Translations under genes and position numbers: made by a program
Origin: Candidatus Pacearchaeota archaeon
GTDB lineage: Archaea; Nanobdellota; Nanobdellia; Pacearchaeales; GW2011-AR1
NCBI GenBank assembly: GCA_018304105.1
Contig: JAGVWX010000007.1
Span: 36,779 to 100,778, forward strand
Length of the DNA: 64,000 bases
Reading direction: 5' to 3'
Shown: one piece after another, positions 17,105 to 26,400 of the stretch
Position numbering within the stretch: position 1 is the first letter of the stretch
How the letters are laid out: the number at the start of each line of letters is the position of its first letter
The notes under the pieces: model-generated
What the model was told of the DNA's origin: nothing
Database searches by the model: none
Seen by the model: the letters and a program-made list of their open reading frames with translations, nothing else

Positions 17105-17225
17105 TTGCGCGGCGCAATAGGACACCCCTATTCGTGGCTGGTGTCACAAATATTTGACTCGCCGTTGGAATTGCTGCGAGTCTTAATTTGTTGGCTCATT
17201 GCATTTGCCGTGTGATGCGATAACA
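17105..17225 (+). ncRNA. structured leader region before aRF1
   Basis: Three hairpins follow each other. GACACC/GGTGTC is at 17121-17126 and 17140-17145. GACTCGC/GCGAGTC is at 17156-17162 and 17176-17182. The third is a TTGTT...AACAA stem further on. The first shares GGCGCAATAGGACACC and TTCGTGGCTGGTGTC with the leader of the giant surface gene near 20160. A 38-codon open frame also crosses the region. Whether it acts as RNA or as a DNA repeat is not known. Confidence 0.45.
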
Positions 17226-17232
17226 AACTAAA

Positions 17233-19632
17233 ATGACACATGTTATTGACCCGAAAGAAAAACAGAAGCTTGAAGATTTGATTGAACTACTTGGAAGTAT
17301 AAAAGGAAGACACACGGAGCTTGTTACTGTTTTGATTCCTGCCGGGGCGAACATTAACTTGATTCAGAGACAGCTCGAAGGCGAGAAGTCGACGGCTTCG
17401 AACATTAAGTCTGCTTCGACGAGGAAGAATGTTATTTCTGCGCTCGATATGATAATTCGAGAGATGAAAGGAATAAGGCAAACGCCGCCTAATGGGCTTG
17501 CGCTTTTTTGCGGGAACATCTCAGAGAAAGAAGGCTTTCCAGACATTCAGTTGTGGAATTATGAACCGCCAAAGCCGTTGAATGTAAAGATTTACAGATG
17601 TGATCAGGAATTTATTATTGAACCTTTGAAGGAAATGGTTGCGATTGATGAAGTTTATGGATTGATTGTTATTGACCGGCAGCAGGCGACGATTGGCTTG
17701 CTCGAGGGAAGTCAGATAAAAGTTTTGCAGAAGCTGACTTCGGGAGTTCCGGGGAAAGTTAGGGCTGGAGGACAGTGTTTGTCGCCAGATACTCTGATAA
17801 TGAAAGAAGACGGAGGGATAGTGCCAATAAAAAATGTCCATAACCCTATGATTATTATCACGGAAAATTTTAATCAAGAAAAAACTGAAGAGGCTCCCAT
17901 AATTGCTAAATGGGAAAATGAAAAAGAAGTTTATCAGATAACAACAGCCTATCCAAAATTAAATATTCGAGCGTCTAAAGACCACACTTTTTTTGTTAGA
18001 ACTGAAAAGGGCGTTATAGAAAAAGTTCTTTCGGAAATTAAGGAAGGGGATTATCTGCTCATGCCTGAAAAAATAAATCTCAACCTAGAAGAGCAGAAGA
18101 TAGATTTTAAGCCATTGATTAAACAAGAATTTAATATGAAACAAGTCAATATACCAGAAAAACTAACTGCCGGTGTTGCTAAAATATTCGGCTATTACCT
18201 TGGCGATGGTAATTATGAATTAGATAGAATTTCTTTTTCAGAACAAAGAAAGGAAGTTGCAGAATATTATAAGAAATTGATTGAAGAGTGTTTCGAAACC
18301 GAAGTAAAAATAAAGTTTAGAGAAAATAAAGGTTACTACCAATTACGAGCAGGGAGCAGAATTTTATCCCAGTTCTTTAGGAATGTATTCGATGAAAAAG
18401 AAAAAACGTTAAATGCAAGCATACCCTTGATTGTTTTAAAATCTCCAGATGAAATTGTAGCTTCTTTTATTGGTGGTTTTTTCGATGCTGAGGGGTACGT
18501 TTCAAAAAACAGGGTCGCTTTTGGAATTAACAACCAATTACTCGCAAGGCAGGTGCAGTTTGTATTATTAAGACTGGGTATTATATCTTCAATTAATGAA
18601 TATGATAATAGAAAAAATCCTTATTCAAAAAAAACACGATATACTCTCGCTATCGACGATTTGGAGTCTCTTAAAAAGTTCTACGCGCTAATAGGATTTG
18701 CTTCGGGTGAAAAACAAAAAAAGGTTGCCGGGCTTATTTCAATCAGAGGCAACCGCAATAAAGTAAGGCAAATTGTCGTCAATGGAAGAGAAATTGCACA
18801 GATAATCCATAATTCTGGCATGAACACCCGACAGTTTAATTGCCCAGACTTCTTTGTCAATAAGAAACAAATGAGCAAAGAAGTATTTAAGAAAAATATT
18901 TTGGATAAAATTCAAGACTCTGAATTAAGACGAAGGCTAGAGTTGTTTTATTTATCCAATCTTATTGCGGTTAAAATATCCTCTATTAAGTCGTGTGGTT
19001 TCCAAAAGACAGTCGATATCGAAACAAAAAACCATAACTTTATTGCAAACGGAATTTTGGTGCACAATTCAAGCCAGAGATTTCATCGTATTACTGAAGG
19101 ATTGGCGAAAGAATTTTTCAGGCGGGTTGCTGAAGATATGAAAAAGATTTTTTTTGACATGCCTAAGCTGAAAGGGATTTTGGTTGGAGGACCGATTCCG
19201 ACGAAAGAAGATTTTCTTGATGAGGGACAGTTGGTTACGAAGCTGAAGGAGAAGATTATTGCGATAAAGGACCTTGGGTATGTTGATGAGCATGGGTTGG
19301 AACTTTTAGTTGAAGCTTCGCAGGAAGAAATGCAAGAACAAGAATTGGTAAAGGAGAAAAAAATTCTTGAACGATTTTTTGAGACTCTTGGGAAAGATAG
19401 GAAAAAGGCGGCTTACAAAGAGCCGGAAGTTCGGCTTGCTTTGGAACGAGGAGCAGTTGATGTCTTGTTAATTTCTAAAAAGTTTGACAGAGATAAACAG
19501 AAAGAATTTGAGCAGATGGCGGAGAATATTGGGTCGAGTATTGTATTGATTGGGGCAGACCATACCGATGGGGAGCAGTTTTGGAATTTGACTGAAGGGG
19601 TTGGGGCAATTTTAAGATTTAGTTTGGATTAG
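17233..19632 (+). CDS. prf1: peptide chain release factor aRF1 interrupted by an intein
   Basis: A precursor of 799 residues; after splicing, 368. aRF1 recognises all three stop codons and triggers peptide release. NIKS at residues 57-60 is the stop-codon motif. The catalytic GGQ is G179-G180-Q181, and the intein inserts immediately after Q181, with host sequence resuming SSQRFHRI (S613). The central and C-terminal domains follow (ILVGGPIPTKEDFL, then DHTDGEQFW). The small zinc-ribbon minidomain usually present between the last helices of domain 3 is missing, which accounts for the short length. The gene has a structured upstream region rather than a leaderless start. Confidence 0.95.
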   Translation: MTHVIDPKEKQKLEDLIELLGSIKGRHTELVTVLIPAGANINLIQRQLEGEKSTASNIKSASTRKNVISALDMIIREMKGIRQTPPNGLALFCGNISEKEGFPDIQLWNYEPPKPLNVKIYRCDQEFIIEPLKEMVAIDEVYGLIVIDRQQATIGLLEGSQIKVLQKLTSGVPGKVRAGGQCLSPDTLIMKEDGGIVPIKNVHNPMIIITENFNQEKTEEAPIIAKWENEKEVYQITTAYPKLNIRASKDHTFFVRTEKGVIEKVLSEIKEGDYLLMPEKINLNLEEQKIDFKPLIKQEFNMKQVNIPEKLTAGVAKIFGYYLGDGNYELDRISFSEQRKEVAEYYKKLIEECFETEVKIKFRENKGYYQLRAGSRILSQFFRNVFDEKEKTLNASIPLIVLKSPDEIVASFIGGFFDAEGYVSKNRVAFGINNQLLARQVQFVLLRLGIISSINEYDNRKNPYSKKTRYTLAIDDLESLKKFYALIGFASGEKQKKVAGLISIRGNRNKVRQIVVNGREIAQIIHNSGMNTRQFNCPDFFVNKKQMSKEVFKKNILDKIQDSELRRRLELFYLSNLIAVKISSIKSCGFQKTVDIETKNHNFIANGILVHNSSQRFHRITEGLAKEFFRRVAEDMKKIFFDMPKLKGILVGGPIPTKEDFLDEGQLVTKLKEKIIAIKDLGYVDEHGLELLVEASQEEMQEQELVKEKKILERFFETLGKDRKKAAYKEPEVRLALERGAVDVLLISKKFDRDKQKEFEQMAENIGSSIVLIGADHTDGEQFWNLTEGVGAILRFSLD
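17776..19068 (+). mobile_element. intein with LAGLIDADG (DOD) homing endonuclease in aRF1
   Basis: Residues 182-612 of the precursor (431 residues). Block A starts CLSPDTLIM (C182 nucleophile). Block B is RASKDHTFFV. The endonuclease motifs are GYYLGDG (323-326 LGDG) and FIGGFFDAEG (D418), both acidic residues intact. Blocks F and G are HNFIANGILVHN, with penultimate His and terminal Asn. The +1 residue is Ser. All residues needed for standard splicing are present, so it should be active both as intein and as homing element. The local codon mix is a little more AT-rich than the extein, consistent with a separate origin. Confidence 0.93.
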
Positions 19633-19661
19633 TTTTGGTTTATTTATTATTTGTTTTTTGA

Positions 19662-19920
19662 TTTGTTGAAAATCTTTTTTCGAGTTGGTTGCACCCACCC
19701 ACCCGCCCAGATAGTTTCGATTTGTATTAATAAATCTCTCAAATCGAATCATTTGTCGCATTAGGATTCCCACAAACTTTTCGCTTACAGCGAAAATCCC
19801 AACTCGCAGCCACGCTCGAAATCAATCAGGACATTACTCTCGCGTAACATGCTCGCCCTATCCACTATGCCACTTTACCCCAATAAATTAGTAAACCAAT
19901 ATTTTGATTTTTTCAATAAA
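19662..19920. repeat. dispersed intergenic element, copy 4, with G-quadruplex motif and hairpin
   Basis: Its first 98 bp (19663-19760) are identical to 9949-10046, including CCCACCCACCCGCCC at 19694-19708 and the TTCGATTTG/CAAATCGAA hairpin. The right part has ACTCGCAGCCACGCTCG, CTCTCGCGTAACATGCTCG and AATTAGTAAACC, ending GATTTTTTCAATAAA. It follows the aRF1 stop. Confidence 0.8.
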
Positions 19921-20013
19921 TTTTTTCTTATTTTTCTGAATTTTTGATTCTTCTCTTTCTTTTGATAATCTTTATCATACATATTAAGTAAACTTCTGTG
20001 TAAAACAGATAGA

Positions 20014-20020
20014 TTTATAA
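20014..20020 (+). promoter_or_regulatory. TATA box of the giant surface-protein gene
   Basis: TTTATAA places the transcript start about 25 nt downstream, near 20042. That is just before the segment at 20047-20065 that is complementary to the hairpin loops of the leader. Confidence 0.55.
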
Positions 20021-20041
20021 GGTAAAAGTCACACAAAATAA

Positions 20042-20427
20042 GTATCCTAGGGTGTGTGTTGTGGTAACTGAATTAGTAGTTACAAAAGTAGAAGACTCAG
20101 TTAGCGAATTAGGTAGTTTTCAGAGTCTTACTAGTGATAATTTTAAACGGTTAATGCAGCGCAATTGGACACCAATTTTTGCGGCTGGTGTCTTAATTGT
20201 TGGTCTCGCTGCGCTCGTCATGCGCTGCATTTTTTCTATCAAATTTTTTAAACAGGAGTCGTCCACACACACCCTAGGAACCACAACACACACCCTAGTT
20301 GGACGACTCTCTGTTTCTTCTTTATCATATTTTTTGGACGGGCTGCCTAGCCACAACACATACCTTGGGAAAACACACACCCTAGAATTAGGCAGCCCTG
20401 TTTTCCTTTTCTTTCAGGAGGTGAATT
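20042..20427 (+). ncRNA. structured 5' leader of the giant surface-protein gene
   Basis: A predicted leader of about 385 nt. CTAGGGTGTGTGTTGTGGT (20047-20065) is perfectly complementary over 19 nt to 20280-20298. That target lies in the loop of a hairpin with a 10-bp stem GAGTCGTCCA/TGGACGACTC (20256-20265, 20300-20309). A second hairpin, GGGCTGCCTA/TAGGCAGCCC (20340-20349, 20389-20398), has an unrelated stem but the same loop motif twice (ACACACACCCTAG and a CCACAACACATACC variant). A third, ATGCAGCGCA/TGCGCTGCAT (20154-20163, 20221-20230), encloses GACACCA/TGGTGTC. Smaller stems are at 20063-20082 and 20093-20128. Each of the three large hairpins is followed by a T-rich tract. SD GGAGGTG (20417-20423) ends the leader. 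Confidence 0.65.
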
Positions 20428-23400
20428 ATGCATTTTGATTTAGATAATTTGGAAAAAAAGAGGAAGGAACTGCAAGAGAAAATTGGGCAGTTTGAGGCGC
20501 AGAAGAAATTTGTTAGGTCTGCGATTGAGAAGCTGACTGCGAGATACAATATCGGGGAGATAAAGTTTGATGAGTACAAAGAAGAGTATAAGAGAATTTT
20601 CAAGGACAAGACACCGGAACAGTGGACTAACTACTACAATATCCAAATCAAGTCTTGCAACGCGCAGCTGGATTGGTATGATTCTGAAATCAGAAAAGCG
20701 AGAAGTCGATTTGGGAAGAAAGCGCTAGCTGAAAGAGAGAAAGAAGAAAGGCAGAAAGCGATTCAAGAAAGGATACAAACGGCGGAGGGATACAAGAAGA
20801 GCGTTATTGGGAACGTTCAGGAACTTGTAAAGAAGTACAACGCGAGAGAGCTGACTTATGAGCAGTATCAAAGCGAAACGAAGAAACTTTACCAGGGAAA
20901 TGAGCCGCAGAAACTTGTTGATTATTATGACGATTATATAAAGAAAGCAAAGAGCTTGAGCAGTTACGAGCCGAGAAAGAGCAAAGTAAAGACTAAATTA
21001 ATTATGGTGCTGCCTCTGCTTTTGATTTTTGGATTGGCAATCTTCTTTTTGTTTGGTTTTGTTTTGAGACCGCAGTTTACCGGACTGACTGTTGAGATGG
21101 TTGATGAAGTTCATACGACAACTTACAATGCTGTCTTGAATGAAAGCACGATTTATGATTTTGATTTGTCTGATGAAGGAAGTTTGAATTGGATTAAGTT
21201 TAATGGGGCGATAAGCAAGAAAGGAACAGTGAAAGTTTATTTGGATGATATTTTAATTTTGGATTCGGCAGATTTGGAAAGCGACGAACAATTTTCTGTT
21301 ACTGGAAGTTTGATTAGTGGTTTTGCGAGTGAAGGAAGCGATGCGGCCGATAGCGGAACCGACCCTAGTTCTGAAGGTGCTGATTCTGGAAGTTCAGATG
21401 GCGGGAGTTCAACTGAGCAAGCGAGTGAAAGTTCAGGCACAGAAAGTTCGGGAGAAGAATCTGCTGGTAGTTCAGGAGAAGAACCAACTGGAGGGCCTAG
21501 TGCGGAGGAAGGCAGTCAAACTGGAGAAATCTCTGGAGGAACCGAGACAATGCAGACCGGTTCTGAAACTGGAAGCAACGAAAGCAACGAAAGTCCAAAT
21601 GAAGAGACGAATGAAACTGAGCAAGAACCTGCGGGAAAGAATAATGAGACAGAAACTGCTGGAAATGAAACTGTTGTAGAAGAGCCTGGAGAAGAAACAG
21701 AGATTGTTGAAAAGATAAAGCTTGAAAATTATTGCAAGGAATCGTGTGACTTGAAAGAGCTCGGATTGAACAAGAGTTCTTACAAATTGAGGATTGAAAT
21801 TGAAAACGCGGAGTTTGAACTGGGCGAGTTGAATTACGAAATTAGTGTTGAGAAGGAAGCCGGCGTGGAAGAGAATGCCACGATAACCGAGCCGCCGGTT
21901 ATGACAAAAGAAATTCCGAATATTGTTGTTGGGAAGAACGGATATTATGAACTGGATGTTAATGAATATTTCACCGGAGCGAGCGAATATTATTTGAAAC
22001 AAACAGATAACCTTTCGACGAGTGTTTCAGGCAGCGTGATTAGAATTCAGCCAAGCGAGAATTTTATAGGAATAAGGGAAAGCAGAATTGTTGTTGTTAA
22101 TGAATTTGGAAGTTCCGGAAGCAATTTGTTTAACATTACGGTTTCTGAAAATGAAAGTGCTGTTGAAGAGCTGTTAAATATTACAGGCAATGCGACGTTT
22201 AATCTTACAACGAGACAGTATAAAGCGATAATCAATCGGCCTGTTAAATGGGTGAAGAAGATTGAACTTGGGAATTTGGAAGACGCGGGCAATCTGATTT
22301 TGGAAATTCCTAAGGAGTCTACGAATATTTCTATTAAGACTGGAGAGGAAGCAGAAGCGGCTTTGCAGGAAGCAGAAGATTATGAAGAAGCTGTTAACGA
22401 TGCTGAACGGGAAGAAATTGTTGGAGGAGGAATTACTGGAAATGTTGTTAGCGACTTGCGAGGAAGAAAGGGAATTGTCACAAGAATTATAGAATGGTTT
22501 AAAGGATTTGGAATAACTGGAAACGTAATCAGCGAAGATGAGCTGGGCGGGAGAATAACTGAAAGCAGCAACAGCAAGATTATTGACGTTAAGAAAATAG
22601 CCGAGCAGACTAACGAGAATGAAATCGCTGTCGAGTATTATACGCAGGCGCCTGGCGCGATTGAGGAAGATATAACACGAGGAAAGAGGATTACAGTTTC
22701 AGCTCCGGATGAACTTGGCTACACAGATATTCTGGCTTATACGGCTTTGGACAATTCTCTGCAGATGGAAAATTCTAATTCCTTGAAAGTTTACTGGCAT
22801 GCATCTTACGAAGACGCAGTTGCTTACGGGTATATCAATGAAACTAAGGAAAAGAAAGTTAAGAAAAATACTGAAGAAGGCACGGAAGAAAATATTGCGG
22901 AAGAAGATGCTGAAGAAAATGTTTCTGAAAACGCCGATATTGGAATTGCAAATGGAAGCTCTTTCCTTACGGGATTTGCTGTTTCGGGAAATGATAAAAA
23001 ATCCGGCGGGGATAATTCTAGAGATGTTCCTGTTAAAGGAACACAGGATTATTATCTTATTCCAATGGGCAGGGAAGTTTATGACATTGACGGCGACGGA
23101 AGAGTTGATTATGTTGAATGGGTTGTGCCGCACTTAAGCAATCAGACATTTGAGATAATAATAACTGATGCAGAACATCTTGATGAAAATAAGAACTTTG
23201 TAGAAAATATTTTTGACTATGTTAATGAGATAGACGGAATAAATTATAATATTCCTGAAAATCATTACGCAAGAGCATATTTTGAAAGAGAGCTAACCAG
23301 TGATAACGTTATTGATATTGTTGTAAACAGCTCTAATTCAACCACGATTGAAGTTTATGAAAAAGATTCTAATGTTTTAGTTGGTAAAATGGAAAACGTT

Positions 23401-26400
23401 ACTCAAGGATTTTATTACACTTCTTTGAATTTTTCCGGCTCGCAATCAGTGTTTGACTTAAAGTCAGTTGGGGGTGATGTAAACTATGATTATATTCATG
23501 ATGCAGCGAAAACTCTAGCTTCTGTTGCAATGTCAACTTCGCCATCGGGGAACATGAGCATTTTTGTTGGGGGCAATTTCACAATGACTTGCACTCCAGC
23601 TTGTACAGGGTCTGGGTCGACTCCGACTGTTACAAACAATTATGTATATTCAACAACAGCATGGTGTGCGGGCAGCAATATAAACATAAATTCAAGCGGG
23701 GTGCTGACAAATCTTTCTGTTAATCCTGGTTCAGGCGCAAGCTGTGGGGCAACAACCGCAACAATTTATGCAAATTCAGCAGGGACAGTTTATGTAAGAT
23801 GTAATTCAACAGAAGGTACACGTGTTGCTGTAAGCCCGCAATGTTATAACATTACTGTTAGCGCAGATACGGCTGCTCCTAACGTGAATATAACTTATCC
23901 TTTGAATATAACTTATAATATAAATGTTAGCGCATTAAATTACACCGTAAGCGATACTGACGCATTAAGCGCATGCTGGTATAGTTTGAATGGCGGGGCG
24001 GCGAACACGACGATAACCTGTGGAGATAATGTTACAGGATTGACTTCTACAGAAGGAAGCAATACTTGGAAAGTTTGGGCAAACGACAGCGCGAATAATG
24101 TTAATGTAAGTTCTGTAACTTTTTTGAAAGACACAGCTTATCCGATATTCTCTGCTTATTACGACAACAACGCAACTTTGACTGGAAGCGGAACAGGATT
24201 GTTCAATGTTACTCTTACGAATACAAACGGAACTGTTTTCTTGGAGATTAACAATACGAACTACACTGCTCTAAATGTTACTTCAAATGTTTATAATGTT
24301 TCTGTTTCATTGACGAACGGAACGTATTCATATTATTGGGGAAGCTGGGGAAATGGAACTTCTTATCTTTACAATACCTCTGGAATGAGAAGTTATACTG
24401 TAAATGCAAGCAGCGCCACTGGAACAAATGTCTGGATATCTGCATCTGCTCAATTATTTACTAATGCGACTGCTTGGTCTCTTGGGCGCGTGCCAGTCGC
24501 CGGTGACGATGTAATATTCAATGGAACTGGAATAGGGAGCGTAAATATCACAAACAACACAATGCCGCAGGATTTGAATTCATTCACTGTCGAAAATAAT
24601 TATCCCGGAAAGATTTATTTTGCGCCTTTATTTGCCGTAGGAACTTGGGGTTCGAATGCGGGAACGCTGTTGTGGAATGTTACAAATAATATTAACATTT
24701 CAAACGGAACAATGTATGTTTATGGCGATGGATATAATATCACTGAAACTTGGATGAATAATCCCGGTATGCATAATATAACTGATGATGGACATGGACA
24801 AGAGTGGCGTTCAGTGAACGGGAATATTACAATCGAAGCGAATGGGAAAATTGAAGGGGTTGGTTTGGGATTTGGACCTTGGATAGGACCGGGAGCACAA
24901 TCTGGAAAATCAGGTACATACGGGGGCAGGGGAAATTTAAATACTGCAGACCCCTATGGGAATGCTACTGCCCCAACAAGTTTAGGAAGCGGTGGAGATT
25001 GCGTTGGTGCTGCGGCAATAAAATTGGATTCACAAAATATTGAATTAAATGGGCAAGTAAATATGAGCGGCGCTTCATGTAGCGCAGATTCAGCTTCTGG
25101 CGGAAGTATTTGGATAAAAAGTAATTCCATAGTAGGTAACGGAGTTCTGCGAGCAGATAGCGGTTCAAGCGGTATAAGGGGTGGTGGTGGTGGAAGAATA
25201 AGATTGGAATATGGAAATTCAATGAATTACACGGGCACAACTTCTATGATGGGGGCGAGAGTTGGAACTACTTCAGGAAGAGAGGGGACTTTAACATTTA
25301 CTAATAACACTTGGCCTTCTAATTGGGATTTAAAAGGAAATATAGGGTTGCTTGGAGGGAATTATGGCGACGGAAGCGTTGTAAACATTTTGGGAGATTT
25401 CAATACAAATAATTTTAATGTGACAATCTATGGAGACTGCTTTTACAATAAGACAAATCCAATAACGTGCCATAATACAACATCAGATGGAAAAGGAATT
25501 TGGCTTAATGCAAGTGGAAATATCACAATATCATCTTCTTCAATGTTAGATGGGATTGGATTAGGTTTCCCAGCTTCTACTGGACCTGGAACTAGCACGG
25601 GGGGTTCTTACGGAGGCAAGGCGGTTACTGGTGGTTCAACTTATGGAAATGAAACAATGCCGGTAAGCCTAGGAAGTGGGGGGGGAACTTCTGGAGGTTC
25701 TGCAGTGACAATAGAAGCACTCGGTTTTGTAAGAATGGATGGAAAAATTAATGTTTCGGGCACAGATAATGGTGGAGCCTACAATGGTGCTGGCGGTTCA
25801 ATCTGGATAAAAGCCAGTAATATTACTGGAACTGGAGTTTTGATTGCAGTTGGCGGCGGAATATATGGCGGAGGAGGAGGAGGAAGAATTGCACTTACTT
25901 CAACAAACATTATAGATTATGGTGGAATAATACTTAATACCGGTGGAATCTCAACTTCGAATAAAGATGGTTCAGGCGGCACGGTCTACATAAATGCAAG
26001 CACATCAATAATAATCTCTGGAAATATTTCTGTTGTGGGAAGAAATGGAACTTCTGGAAGTGGGCAGACAATTAATGTTACTGCTCCTCTTTTGACTTTG
26101 TCAGGAATATATAATGCATCTAGGATAAATCAAAGTGTTGCAGGAACAAGCGAAGGCAGAATAACTTTGAATTATACAGACTGTTCTTCAAACTTCACGA
26201 ACGCTGTTTTTAATCCCGATGTAATTTGGTTGAATACAACTGCTTGTGGAGGGGGTACGACATATTCACTTTATCTTCCTTCCTATATAACATCTAACTT
26301 CCAAGTTAATGGTTCTGTTAATGTATCGCTTGTAAACGGCTCCTCGTATACTGACGACCAGTTTGTTAATTTCACTAACGCAACTTACGGAAAAAGACTG

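Larger units (their letters stand above)
19633..20041. other. gene-free stretch containing dispersed element copy 4
   Basis: No coding region. Apart from the element at 19662-19920, the stretch is AT-rich. It ends in a TATA box, TTTATAA at 20014-20020, which predicts transcription starting near 20042. Confidence 0.6.

Noticed and set aside
17102-17217. 38-codon open frame MLRGAIGHPYSWLVSQIF... upstream of aRF1
   Set aside because: No ribosome binding site or family, and it lies exactly over three hairpins; more likely chance.
20042-20427. Replication origin with iterons
   Set aside because: No Orc1/Cdc6 gene is near and the repeats do not resemble origin recognition boxes; the TATA box and ribosome binding site fit an mRNA leader better.
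20052-20438. Open frame of 128 residues with a hydrophobic segment inside the leader of the giant gene
   Set aside because: It spans the hairpins and CA-rich repeats, overlaps the start of the giant gene and has no ribosome binding site. Its peptide repeats (THTL and similar) come from the DNA repeats. A leader peptide cannot be fully excluded.
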